A DNA stretch of 64,000 nucleotides from Azospirillum oryzae (GCF_900177515.1 NZ_FXAK01000007.1:2278501-2342500), one strand, 5' to 3'; positions 9,997 to 18,073 are shown, counted from the stretch's first letter. Numbers and translations are program-made. Notes: a model not told the origin generated them from the sequence alone.

Positions 9997-10034
9997 GGTC
10001 TGAACTCCCAAAAAAGAGAGATATAGAGAAGGTT

Positions 10035-11378
10035 TCAGGCGGTCTCGCCGGCGAGTCGCCGGAGGCTGCGCGCCCGTCCGATCAGGGGTAGCAGGTTCTT
10101 CAATTCCGGTCCATGGTCGCGCCCGGTCAGCGCCCGGCGCAGAGGGAGGAACAGCTCCTTGCCCTTGCGCCCCGAAGCATTCTTCACCGCATTGGTCCAG
10201 GCGCCCCAGGTGCCGAGGTCCCACGGCTCGTCCGGCAGCAGCGCCGCCGCCTGGGCCAGGAAACCGGCATCCTCGACCACCGGCGTCACCGGCGCATGGG
10301 TCACCGCCCACCAGTCGCGCGCGTCACTCAACCGCGCCAGATTGGGCCGAACCGCGTCCCAGAAGGCGGCATCGGCACCGGTCAGGCCGAGATCCTCCAG
10401 CCGGGATGCAACCGCCTCGAACGGCGTCAGGTGCAGGATGCGGGCGTTCAGCCGGCCCAACTCCTCCGGGTCAAATTTCGGCGTGCCGCGGGCGATCTTC
10501 GACAGGTCGAATTCCGCCACCAGCTCGTCCAGGGTCAACCGCGCCTCGATCGGGTCGGAGGTGCCGAGCTTGGCCAGCAGGCTGTTGACCGCCATCGGCT
10601 CGATGCCGTCCTCGTCGCGCAGGCTGCCGACCGACAGGCTGCCCAGCCGCTTCGACAGCCCCTGCCCGCCGGCGTCGGTCAGCAGCGGCAGATGGGCGAA
10701 GGACGGCACAGCGGCATCAAGAGCTTCGAAGATCTGGATCTGGACCGCGGTGTTGGCGACATGGTCCTCGCCGCGGATGATGTGGGTGATGGCGAAGTCG
10801 GCGTCGTCCACCACGCTGGTCAGGGTGTAGAGCGGCCGGCCATCCTCGCGGATCAGCACCGGGTCGCTCAGCGCCGTGCCCTCGAAGTGCACCGGCCCGC
10901 GGACGAGGTCTGTCCATTCCACCGGAGTCGGGGTCAGCTTGAAGCGCCAATGGGCCTTTCGCCCTTCCCCTTCCAGCCGGGCGCGGTCCTCGTCGGTCAG
11001 GCGGAGAGCGGCACGGTCGTAGATCGGCGGGCGGCCTTGCGACACCAGACTGGCGCGCTTGAGGCTCAGCTCCTCCGGCGTCTCGTAGCAGGGATAGAGC
11101 CGGCCGGCGGCCTTCAGCGCGGCGGCTGCCTCGTCATAGCGCGGATAGCGGTCGCTTTCGCGGGCGAAACGATCCCAGGTCAGGCCGAGCCATGTCAGGT
11201 CGGCGGCAATGCGGTCGGCGAACTCCTGGGTGGAGCGTTCCTCGTCGGTGTCGTCCAGCCGGAACATGAAGCTGCCGCCGGTCTTGCGCGCGAACAGCCA
11301 GTTGACGAGCGCGAGGCGCACATTGCCGACATGGATGCGGCCGGTCGGGCTGGGGGCGAAACGGACGGCGGTGGACAT
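10035..11378 (-). CDS. gltX: Glutamyl-tRNA synthetase (GltX-type, 447 aa)
   Basis: Class I synthetase with FAPSPTGRIHVGNVR at the N-terminus (HIGH variant HVGN, residues 16-19). The ATP-loop motif is present as QGLSKRLG (about 235), i.e. GLSKR instead of the usual KLSKR/KMSKS, so the first lysine is missing. At 447 residues it is shorter than most canonical GluRS. Alphaproteobacteria often carry two GltX paralogues, and this could be either a discriminating GluRS for tRNA-Glu or the paralogue used for tRNA-Gln mischarging; sequence alone does not decide. ATG 11378 is the family start. The upstream region is a divergent promoter with elbB. Confidence 0.93.
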   Translation of the reverse strand: MSTAVRFAPSPTGRIHVGNVRLALVNWLFARKTGGSFMFRLDDTDEERSTQEFADRIAADLTWLGLTWDRFARESDRYPRYDEAAAALKAAGRLYPCYETPEELSLKRASLVSQGRPPIYDRAALRLTDEDRARLEGEGRKAHWRFKLTPTPVEWTDLVRGPVHFEGTALSDPVLIREDGRPLYTLTSVVDDADFAITHIIRGEDHVANTAVQIQIFEALDAAVPSFAHLPLLTDAGGQGLSKRLGSLSVGSLRDEDGIEPMAVNSLLAKLGTSDPIEARLTLDELVAEFDLSKIARGTPKFDPEELGRLNARILHLTPFEAVASRLEDLGLTGADAAFWDAVRPNLARLSDARDWWAVTHAPVTPVVEDAGFLAQAAALLPDEPWDLGTWGAWTNAVKNASGRKGKELFLPLRRALTGRDHGPELKNLLPLIGRARSLRRLAGETA

Positions 11379-11558
11379 GGCAGGACTCGGGTTGCGGACG
11401 GGACAGGCAGGCAGTCCTAGCACGGCCGGCGCGCCTTCCGAAAGCGGTCCGCAACCGATGCATCCCGGCAACAGGTGGTGCCCTGCGTCCGTCCGCGCGG
11501 TAGGCGCGGCCGTCCGCCTGCGATAGCTTGGCGGCAAATCCAATCTCGGAGACATCCT

Positions 11559-12227
11559 ATGGCGGACAAGAGCTTGCGCATCGGCGTCGTGCTGTCGGGT
11601 TGCGGCGTGTATGACGGTGCGGAAATCCACGAGGCGGTCTGCACACTGCTGGCCATCGCCAAGGTAGGCGCTGTGGCGGTGTGCTATGCCCCCGACATCC
11701 CGCAGGCCCATGTCGTCAACCATCTGACCGGCCAGGAGACCGGTGAGAGCCGCAACGTGCTGGTCGAATCGGCCCGCATCGCCCGCGGCAAGATCACCGC
11801 GCTCAGCGAGTTCTCGGCCGGCGACGTCGACGCGCTGATCTTCCCCGGCGGTTTCGGTGCCGCCAAGAACCTCAGCGATTTCGCCTTCAAGGGCGCCGAT
11901 TGCTCGGTCAACCCGCAGGTGGTCGCCGCAGTCGCCGCCATGCGCGCGGCCGGCAAGCCGATCGGCGCGCTGTGCATCGCGCCGGCCATCCTCGCCAAGA
12001 TCCTGGGCCAGCAGAGCGTGGAGTTGACCATCGGCAATGATTCCGGCACCGCCGCCGCGCTGGAGTCGATGGGCGCCGTCCACCGCACCACCACCCATGG
12101 CGAGATCGTAGTCGACCGCGGCCTGAAGGTCGTCACCTCGCCCTGCTACATGCTGGATGCCAATCTGGTCCAGATCGCGGAGGGCGCGGAGAATACTGTC
12201 AAGGCTCTGGTCGAACTGGCGAAGTGA
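11559..12227 (+). CDS. elbB: ElbB family glyoxalase / isoprenoid biosynthesis protein
   Basis: DJ-1/PfpI-superfamily protein (222 aa) of the ElbB group, reported to have glyoxalase activity and originally linked to isoprenoid synthesis. VVLSGCGVYDGAEIHEAV at the N-terminus and the nucleophile-elbow segment KPIGALCIAPAILAKIL (cysteine near residue 133) match the family closely. GGAG precedes the ATG. A compact hairpin with a GCGA loop follows the stop codon. It is transcribed divergently from gltX, and no functional link with neighbours is evident. Confidence 0.92.
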   Translation: MADKSLRIGVVLSGCGVYDGAEIHEAVCTLLAIAKVGAVAVCYAPDIPQAHVVNHLTGQETGESRNVLVESARIARGKITALSEFSAGDVDALIFPGGFGAAKNLSDFAFKGADCSVNPQVVAAVAAMRAAGKPIGALCIAPAILAKILGQQSVELTIGNDSGTAAALESMGAVHRTTTHGEIVVDRGLKVVTSPCYMLDANLVQIAEGAENTVKALVELAK

Positions 12228-12247
12228 CCAAGTGAAATCGGCCGGCG

Positions 12248-12272
12248 AAGGAGGTAGCGATACCTCCTTTGT
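12248..12272 (+). terminator. Terminator after elbB
   Basis: Perfect 9-bp stem AAGGAGGTA/TACCTCCTT closed by the tetraloop GCGA, followed by TTG. It begins 20 bp after the elbB stop. Confidence 0.7.
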
Positions 12273-12364
12273 CACCTGTAATGTCACAAAGCTGAGCAAT
12301 AATTCATTAACCGCCTTCCCACACCCTTTGCCTCAGCTTCTTTTCTATCAGGTGAGGGTTGGCG

Positions 12365-12934
12365 ATGACCTGCATTGTGGGATTGGTGGACGGCGACCGG
12401 GTATGGATGGGCGGCGACAGCGCCGGTGTGAACGGCCTGGACATCACGGTGCGCGCCGACACCAAGGTGTTCCGCAATGGCGACAGCCTGATCGGCTTCA
12501 CCAGCTCTTTCCGCATGGGCCAGCTGCTGCATTATCGGCTGGAGGTCCCGCCGCGCGAGCATGACACCGACCTGTTCCGCTACATGGTCGTGGACTTCGT
12601 CGATGCCGTCCGCAACTGCCTGAAGGATGGCGGTTACGCCCACCGCTCCAACGATGTGGAGACCGGAGGCACCTTCATGGTCGGGCTGGAAGGCCGGCTG
12701 TTCACCGTGCAGTCCGATTATCAGGTCGGCGAAGCGGTGCGCGGCTACCACGCCATCGGCTGCGGGTCGGATTACGCGCTGGGCTCGCTGGCGTCCACCA
12801 TCGGCCAACCGCCGGAAGAGCGCGTGCTGAAGGCGTTGGAATGCGCCGAGCTGTTCAACGGCGGCGTCCGCGCCCCCTTCACCATCCAGTCCAGCCTGCG
12901 CCGTCCGCAATTGGCGCTGACGGAAGCGGCGTAA
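12365..12934 (+). CDS. Proteasome-like (HslV-related) N-terminal-threonine hydrolase
   Basis: Ntn-hydrolase of the proteasome/HslV fold (189 aa). After removal of Met1 by methionine aminopeptidase the chain begins TCIVGL, giving an N-terminal threonine nucleophile. Counting from it, Asp17 (GGDSAG) and Lys33 (ADTKVF) fall at exactly the canonical catalytic positions, and a Ser occurs in GCGSDYALGSL (about 134), matching the GSG(G/N)YA motif. I chose ATG 12365 over the TTG at 12359 because only this start exposes Thr1, and GAGGG lies 6 bases upstream. It is not HslV itself: there is no adjacent hslU and the overall sequence is divergent. The substrate and any ATPase partner are unknown. Confidence 0.75.
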   Translation: MTCIVGLVDGDRVWMGGDSAGVNGLDITVRADTKVFRNGDSLIGFTSSFRMGQLLHYRLEVPPREHDTDLFRYMVVDFVDAVRNCLKDGGYAHRSNDVETGGTFMVGLEGRLFTVQSDYQVGEAVRGYHAIGCGSDYALGSLASTIGQPPEERVLKALECAELFNGGVRAPFTIQSSLRRPQLALTEAA

Positions 12935-13028
12935 TCTCCCCCCGGCCTTCGGCCCCAAACCTTCGACCAAAGTCGAAAGGGCCGGCCAAGGCTGCGCTCT
13001 GGTCATCCAAAGCATCGTGGCGTATGAA

Positions 13029-13058
13029 CCCCTGTCCTGCTGCAGTGCAGGACAGGGG
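13029..13058 (+). promoter_or_regulatory. Perfect 12-bp hairpin in leader of small membrane protein gene
   Basis: Stem 13029-13040 pairs without mismatch with 13047-13058 (CCCCTGTCCTGC and its complement) around the hexaloop TGCAGT. No T-run follows, so it is not a classic terminator. It ends 29 bp before the ATG of the 74-aa membrane protein, suggesting a 5'-UTR element or a protein-binding site. Confidence 0.5.
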
Positions 13059-13087
13059 AATAACCACAAAAACTTTGGGTGATAGAG

Positions 13088-13312
13088 ATGACGGACCAAG
13101 CGGTTACCGCCGATGCATTTTACGGTGAAGACGAGAACCCGGCCGGGTTGCTGAGCAACTGGGGAAATTCGCCCCTCTTCGTCTTTCCCGCCATGCTGCT
13201 GATCTTCATCATGCCCCTGGCAATCATCTTCCACCCGACCTGGGTGGTGCTGCCGGCCGTGCTGTGGACCTTCGGCATGATCGCCACGATCATCAAGCTG
13301 ACGCGCGGCTGA
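13088..13312 (+). CDS. Small single-pass membrane protein, unknown
   Basis: A 74-residue protein without a recognised family. The N-terminal 30 residues are acidic (DAFYGEDENPAGLL). Two adjacent hydrophobic stretches follow: SPLFVFPAMLLIFIMPLAIIF and VVLPAVLWTFGMIATII, separated by HPTW, so it may form a helical hairpin. ATG 13088 is preferred to the GTG at 13079. A perfect hairpin precedes it in the leader, and a GC-rich hairpin after it (13331-13361) probably ends both this transcript and the converging NadE-like gene. Function unknown. Confidence 0.7.
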   Translation: MTDQAVTADAFYGEDENPAGLLSNWGNSPLFVFPAMLLIFIMPLAIIFHPTWVVLPAVLWTFGMIATIIKLTRG

Positions 13313-13330
13313 GTCCGGCGCGGATGCGAA

Positions 13331-13361
13331 CGGGGGAAAGGGGCGCCGCTCCCCTCCCCCG
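13331..13361. terminator. Bidirectional hairpin between converging genes
   Basis: GGGGGAAAGGGG pairs imperfectly with CCCCTCCCCC across a GCGCCG-type loop, centred between the small membrane protein gene and the NadE-like gene. It is a plausible shared terminator, but no T-run is visible. Confidence 0.5.
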
Positions 13362-13367
13362 CCCGCT

Positions 13368-15035
13368 CTACATCAAGTCGATGAAGCCGCCGGCAACGGG
13401 AAAGCGGCGCAACCGCGCGACCGTGCGGCGGGAAATCCGCGGCCCCGGCGGCGCCCGGCGGCGGCCCGCTTCCGCCTGAACCACCAGCCGCCAAACCATC
13501 TCCACCGTCTCGGCCGCATGGCCGCGCCCGGCAAGGTCGGCCGGCGACAGCCCGCCGTCGAGCAAGCCGGCCAGTAGATCGTCCAGCGCCTCCACCGGCG
13601 GCAGTCCGGCCGGAGTCTCGGCCTTCAGTCTGCGCGCCAGCACCCGTTCCGGAACAACCCGCCCCGCCGGCCCGCGCGATCCCGCCGGCTGGTTGGCGTT
13701 GCGCCAGCGCGTCAGTTCCAGAACCGCCGTCTTCGGCACGTCGGACAGCACGGCATAGCCGCAGCCCGCCTCATCCGCTGCAAGGCCGAGCAGCCGGTCG
13801 GTCCGGTCCGCCGTGGACAGCAGCACGGCGCCCATCCGCTCCGCCAGCGCCGCCAGGGTCGCAGCCCGCAGGCGGGCATGCAGGCGGTCGGCCGCCGCAG
13901 CCGAGTCGCGCCCGGCAAAGGCGGGGGCCAACAGCGAATCGGCGGCCTTGAGCACCGGCGTGAGCGCGACATTGTCCAGGCGGCAGCCCAGCAACTCGAC
14001 GATCTCCGCCGCATCGGCCAAGCTATCGGCCAAGCCATCGACCGAGGCCCCGGCCTCGCCGGCCGGCAGCGGAGCTCGTACGGCCAGCACCCGCTCCGCT
14101 CCCAGCGCGTCGACCGCCAGCGCGGCGACCAGCGCCGAGTCCAGCCCGCCGGTCAGCCCGACCACCACGCCCGGCGCGCCGCTTTTCGTTACGGCATCGT
14201 GCAGGCCCAGCATCAGCGCCGTGTAAAGCGCCTCCGTCCCCTCGGCCGGAGCAATCGTTTCGGCCTCGGAACTGTCCCAGCTGTCGTCGGGTCCGCGCTC
14301 CCACCGGGTCAGCAGCAGATGTTCGGCGAACAGCGGAGCCTGGGCGACCAGCCGGCCACCGGGGGCGAGCGCGAAGCTGCCGCCGTCGAACACCCGCTCG
14401 TCCTGCCCGCCGACGAGATTCACCGCAACCAGCGGCAATCCGCATTCCACCACCCGAGCGACGGCGGCCTGCACCCGTTCATCGGCGCGGCCGGGGGCGA
14501 AGGGGCCGGCCAGCATCGCGACCAGAAGCTCGGCCCCACTCTCCGCCAGGGTCTCCGCCACGTCGCCGGTTGCCAGATCATCGCCGATCAGCAGGCCGAT
14601 CCGCACCCCGCGGACATTGACCGGGCCGGGCATGGGACCGCTATCGAAACGGTCCTCTTCCGCCGTACCAATCTCGCCGGCATCCGTTACGGCCTGAAAA
14701 CGAACGGCGGCGAGCCTTCCGCCGTTCAGCAACAGGGCGGAGTTGTGGCGCCCCTTGCCCTCCCGCCAGGGCGCGCCAACCAGCAAGGCCGGGCCGCCGT
14801 CGGCGGTGTCCTCCGCCAGCGTCCTAACCGTCTCCTCCACCGCGTCAAGGAAGGCGGGAAGCGCCGCCAGATCCAGAAGCGGAGTTCCGGACAATGCTCC
14901 GGCGGGGCAGATGACGAGGTCGGCGCCGCGGGCCGCGGCCTCCGCGCGTGCCGCACGGATCAGGCCGGCATTCGCAGTGAGGTCGCCCGCGGCCGGGTTG
15001 ATCTGGGCGAGCGCGATGGACAGGCGATCGGTCAT
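13368..15035 (-). CDS. NAD+ synthetase-like protein with lost glutaminase triad
   Basis: Homologue of glutamine-dependent NAD+ synthetase (nitrilase-type glutaminase domain about 1-260, NadE ATP-pyrophosphatase domain about 280-520; 555 aa, normal length). The glutaminase triad is gone: Glu is replaced by Ala45 (CPAGALSG where the family has a PE or TE motif), Lys by Gln114, and Cys by Gly151 (GLLIGDDLA where the family has a CED motif). In the synthetase half the P-loop survives as GLTGGLDSA, but the TGNKSE segment reads STADRTDRL, and the usual YTS motif and IQ-R-R segment are altered. The frame is intact and codon use is normal, so this is a constrained protein, not a decaying gene. It is probably a pseudoenzyme or a repurposed amide ligase; a canonical nadE would be expected elsewhere. 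GGAAG precedes the ATG. Confidence 0.85.
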   Translation of the reverse strand: MTDRLSIALAQINPAAGDLTANAGLIRAARAEAAARGADLVICPAGALSGTPLLDLAALPAFLDAVEETVRTLAEDTADGGPALLVGAPWREGKGRHNSALLLNGGRLAAVRFQAVTDAGEIGTAEEDRFDSGPMPGPVNVRGVRIGLLIGDDLATGDVAETLAESGAELLVAMLAGPFAPGRADERVQAAVARVVECGLPLVAVNLVGGQDERVFDGGSFALAPGGRLVAQAPLFAEHLLLTRWERGPDDSWDSSEAETIAPAEGTEALYTALMLGLHDAVTKSGAPGVVVGLTGGLDSALVAALAVDALGAERVLAVRAPLPAGEAGASVDGLADSLADAAEIVELLGCRLDNVALTPVLKAADSLLAPAFAGRDSAAAADRLHARLRAATLAALAERMGAVLLSTADRTDRLLGLAADEAGCGYAVLSDVPKTAVLELTRWRNANQPAGSRGPAGRVVPERVLARRLKAETPAGLPPVEALDDLLAGLLDGGLSPADLAGRGHAAETVEMVWRLVVQAEAGRRRAPPGPRISRRTVARLRRFPVAGGFIDLM

Positions 15036-15169
15036 GATGGTCGGCTTCCTTCTGGCGGGTCCTTTTGCGACAAGGGTAGCAGCGCCATCCCAAGGGCGAA
15101 AGCCGCCGCTCGTCGCAGGTCATCACGCAGGCGGAACAAGTGGCGGCAAGAGATCGAATGAAGTTCCAA

Positions 15170-15245
15170 AGTCGCGAACAATTAGTAAGGTAACGAATTT
15201 ATTTCAATTATTGAAAGAAAATCGCGAAATTAAGAAATGGTAAAG
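15170..15245 (+). promoter_or_regulatory. AT-rich promoter region of the Gly/Ala-rich protein gene
   Basis: A sharply AT-rich stretch in an otherwise GC-rich window. It contains TTGAAA at 15211-15216 and a TTAAGAAAT-like -10 about 15 bp later. It ends where the longest open frame of the next gene begins, which argues that translation starts further downstream at 15300. Confidence 0.45.
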
Positions 15246-15299
15246 GTTGTCGGCGCCATGCTTCCGCTTGCGCACAAACAACGCGATGCGGGGGCATCC

Positions 15300-16271
15300 A
15301 TGTACTACGCGGAGCTCAGCGGCCCGAACGGCAAACCGTCGGTGCTGTCCACGGCTGTGCAGAACGGTTCGTCAAAGACGACCGGCACGGCGAAGGACGG
15401 GCTGGCCAAATCGGACGCGAAACCGGTGGACGGCGACAAGAAGTCCCAGTCGCCGGCCTACACCATCAGCCAGTCGATGGAATCGCTGCTGGACAGCATG
15501 ACCGGCAAGGGCGGCGCCCAGGCTGCGGGCGGCGGTGGCGGCCTGGCCTCCGCCAACAGCGGCGTGGATCGCGCCAAGCAGGCGCAATCGCTGATGCAAT
15601 CGGCGCTGGACCACGGCAAGGGCCTGGCCGGCATGTTCGGAAAGGGCATCGACGCGCTGAAGCAGGGGCTGGGCGATACGCTGAGCGCGCTGGGCGTTCC
15701 GCAGAACCGCATCGACGATGCCGTGAAGGGCTTCGGCGACGGCCTGAAGTCCAAGCTCGACGGCATGAACCTCAGCGACCTGTCGGTGGACATGCAGGCC
15801 AGCCAGTCGCAATGGTCGATCGAGTCGCACGGGATCGACCTGGAAATCCAGGACGGCGACCGCAGCGTCAAGATCTCCTTCGCCAAGTCGACCCTGGACT
15901 TCCGCCGCGATGACCAGCGGCTGCAGGCGTCGCTGGGCAAGGGCGGCGACATGGCGCTCAGCGCCACCGGCATGACCACCACCGCCACCGGCAAGTCGAC
16001 CGGCATGATCGTCCGCTCCGAAGGCTTCAGCGAGGATGAGATCAAGGACATCCTCGGCAAGCTGAACGACATGGCTGCCAAGAACGGCGGCGGCGACGGG
16101 ATGAAGGGGCTGGCGGTGCTGAAGCCGACCACGTCGAAGGACGGCGTCACCCACCTGACGCTCGACCTGTCCACGCCGATCGCGGGGCTGTCGGCGGGGA
16201 AAGCCGGGGATGCGACCGCTGCAACGGCCGGCACGGCCGCGAAGCCGCAGGGCGTCGACCTGACCGCCTGA
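15300..16271 (+). CDS. Hypothetical Gly/Ala/Lys-rich protein
   Basis: No family recognised. About 323 residues from MYYAELSGPNGKPS. The first about 85 residues are low-complexity Ser/Thr/Lys/Gly and look disordered, followed by a glycine run, an amphipathic helical segment (DHGKGLAGMFGKGIDALKQGLGDTLSALG), and a C-terminal half rich in beta-prone repeats (SVDMQASQSQWSIESHGIDL, DRSVKISFAKSTLDF, GDMALSATGMTTTATG). There is no classical signal peptide. The start is uncertain: ATGs at 15237 and 15258 are in frame but lack a ribosome-binding site, while 15300 has GGGGG upstream and leaves room for the AT-rich promoter. A hairpin follows the stop. It could be an exported or surface-associated protein, but that is speculation. 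Confidence 0.6.
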   Translation: MYYAELSGPNGKPSVLSTAVQNGSSKTTGTAKDGLAKSDAKPVDGDKKSQSPAYTISQSMESLLDSMTGKGGAQAAGGGGGLASANSGVDRAKQAQSLMQSALDHGKGLAGMFGKGIDALKQGLGDTLSALGVPQNRIDDAVKGFGDGLKSKLDGMNLSDLSVDMQASQSQWSIESHGIDLEIQDGDRSVKISFAKSTLDFRRDDQRLQASLGKGGDMALSATGMTTTATGKSTGMIVRSEGFSEDEIKDILGKLNDMAAKNGGGDGMKGLAVLKPTTSKDGVTHLTLDLSTPIAGLSAGKAGDATAATAGTAAKPQGVDLTA

Positions 16272-16296
16272 CCCGGTTTCCTGCGTTCATTGTCAC

Positions 16297-16330
16297 AGCG
16301 CCGGCCCGGATCCGTCCGGACCGGCGCTTG
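16297..16330 (+). terminator. Terminator after the Gly/Ala-rich protein gene
   Basis: Stem AGCGCCGG/CCGGCGCT encloses a second CCGGA/TCCGG hairpin and is followed by TTG. It starts 26 bp past the stop codon. Confidence 0.6.
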
Positions 16331-16426
16331 CCCATGCGGGATGGCTTCTTTACAAGCGGTCGCGGTGGCGGCCTGCCAAGGCCGTGCACTGTCCGTCCTC
16401 CCGGAACCATCGCCCGGATGAACGCC

Positions 16427-16837
16427 ATGACCGACCGCGACACGCTGCTGGCCCTGAACCAAGCCTTTTATCGGGCCTTCACCAACCGCGACGCCGCCGC
16501 GATGGAAGCCCTGTGGGCGGAAACGCTGCCTGTCTCCTGCATCCATCCCGGCTGGACCGCCCTGTTCGGGCGCGACGCGGTGCTGACCAGCTGGCGGGAC
16601 GTGCTGCGCGCGCCCAGCGGCATCGTCGTCGAGGCGCGGAACGAGCGCGTGACCCTGCATGGCGACACCGCGCTGGTGGTCTGCGAGGAAACGCTGGGCG
16701 ACGCCGTGCTCGCCGCCACCAACCTGTTCGCCCGCGAAAAGGGCAGCTGGCGCCTCGCCCATCATCAGGCCGGCCCCATCGCCCACGCCCGCGCCGATGT
16801 CGAAGTGCCGGCCAAGCCGCCGCACCGCCTGCACTGA
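16427..16837 (+). CDS. SnoaL-like / NTF2-fold protein
   Basis: Small NTF2-superfamily protein (136 aa; 139 if the ATG at 16418 is used). The pattern LNQAFYRAFTNRDAAAMEALWAE, then a mid-domain CIHPGW, then W(R)DVLR and a C-terminal WRLAHHQAGP is that of the SnoaL_3/YybH-type family, often annotated as nuclear transport factor 2 family protein. These are ligand-binding or isomerase-like folds, and no specific activity can be assigned here. GGATG lies ahead of the second ATG (MTDRD). It converges on the serine hydrolase gene, 12 bp away. Confidence 0.78.
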   Translation: MTDRDTLLALNQAFYRAFTNRDAAAMEALWAETLPVSCIHPGWTALFGRDAVLTSWRDVLRAPSGIVVEARNERVTLHGDTALVVCEETLGDAVLAATNLFAREKGSWRLAHHQAGPIAHARADVEVPAKPPHRLH

Positions 16838-16849
16838 TCGATTTCGCCC

Positions 16850-18073
16850 TCAGGGCAGGCTGGCCACCTCCGGCCGTGCTTCCAGGCGGCGCACGAGGTC
16901 GATGACCACATGGTCGGCAGTGACGCGGTCGGGGTCGCTGTTGGTCAGCGCCACGACACCCCAGCGATGCGCCTTCGAGAAGGCGATGTAGGCGTTGAAG
17001 CCGCCGGTGGAGCCGGAATGCCAATGGATCGGCGTGCCGTCCGTGGCCCAGGCGACGAACCAGCCGAGTGCCATCGCCCCGCTGCCCAGGCTTCCCGGAT
17101 CGGCCAGCGCCCGGCCGTCCACCTGCACCGACTGCGCCAGCGCCAGCGTCGCCGCCACCGGCTGGGCACAGCCATGGCCGTCCGGCCCGGCAGCCGCACC
17201 CGCCGGGCAGTCGCCGAGATTGGCGGACAGCCAGCGCAGCAGATCGTCGGCCGAGGAATAGAGGCCGAAGGCAGGCAGCATCGCCGGCGCTTCCCAATCC
17301 GGAACGACCCGGCCGCGGGCATGGCCGGCCGCCTTGCGCGCCCGCTGCTCGGCGGTCGGATGCAGGGTGGTGTCGCGCATCCCGAAGCGGTCGGTCACCA
17401 CCCGCTTCAGCAGCGTTTCGTAAGGCTGGCCGGCCGCCGCCGACAGCGCCTCCCCCAGAACCGACATGCCGGCATTGGAATAGCTGAAGCGCACGCCCGG
17501 CGGCACCGGCAGCCGATAGCCGGACAGCCACAGCGCCAGTTCGCCGCGCGACAGCGGCTTGTAGGGGTTGCGCGGATCCTCCAGCCGGTTCCACGAGAAA
17601 CGCGGGGTTTCCGGCACGTTGGGCAAGCCGGCCGTGTGGGTGGCGAGGTCGCGCAGCCGGATCGGCCGGCCCTCATACTCCGGCATATGGGCGACCGGCA
17701 CCGGGCCGACGCGGCGCAGATGACGCTGTAGCGGGTCGGCGGGATCGACCCGACCCTCCCGCATCAGCTCCGCCATGATGGTGCCGGTGAAGGGCTTGGT
17801 CAGCGAGGCGATCTGGAACAGGGTGCGCCCATCGGGCGGCCCGCCGTCGGGGCGCCCGGCATCGCCGCGCCCGACCACCAGAGTCCGGCCGTCGCGGATC
17901 ACGCCGACCACCAGGCTGCCGCCGCCGTCCGGCGGCTGCCGGTCCTCCACCGCGCGGGTCACGTCGTCCACCAGCCGGTCGGGACTCCGGTCCAGGCCGA
18001 TGGCCCCGGTGGGACCAAGCGGAACGCTCCACAGCAGCAGACACAAAACGACCCAGAGCAGCCCGCGCCGCAT
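16850..18073 (-). CDS. Serine hydrolase, class C beta-lactamase / DD-peptidase family
   Basis: Penicillin-binding-protein-fold serine hydrolase (407 aa). An N-terminal signal peptide is evident (RRGLLWVVLCLLLWSVPLGPTGA), so it acts outside the cytoplasmic membrane. The active-site SxxK is SLTK (in QIASLTKPF, about residue 93), the second motif is YSN (SYSNAGM), and the KTG-equivalent is HSG (HWHSGSTGGF). This set fits AmpC-like enzymes, D-aminopeptidases and esterases (EstB type); it does not by itself mean beta-lactam resistance. GGAGG precedes the ATG. It is flanked by unrelated genes and has no AmpR-type regulator beside it. Confidence 0.88.
   Translation of the reverse strand: MRRGLLWVVLCLLLWSVPLGPTGAIGLDRSPDRLVDDVTRAVEDRQPPDGGGSLVVGVIRDGRTLVVGRGDAGRPDGGPPDGRTLFQIASLTKPFTGTIMAELMREGRVDPADPLQRHLRRVGPVPVAHMPEYEGRPIRLRDLATHTAGLPNVPETPRFSWNRLEDPRNPYKPLSRGELALWLSGYRLPVPPGVRFSYSNAGMSVLGEALSAAAGQPYETLLKRVVTDRFGMRDTTLHPTAEQRARKAAGHARGRVVPDWEAPAMLPAFGLYSSADDLLRWLSANLGDCPAGAAAGPDGHGCAQPVAATLALAQSVQVDGRALADPGSLGSGAMALGWFVAWATDGTPIHWHSGSTGGFNAYIAFSKAHRWGVVALTNSDPDRVTADHVVIDLVRRLEARPEVASLP

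Noticed and set aside
16850..18073. Antibiotic-resistance beta-lactamase
   Set aside because: Motifs (SLTK, YSN, HSG) fit the wide serine-hydrolase family including esterases and DD-peptidases; no regulator or other resistance context.
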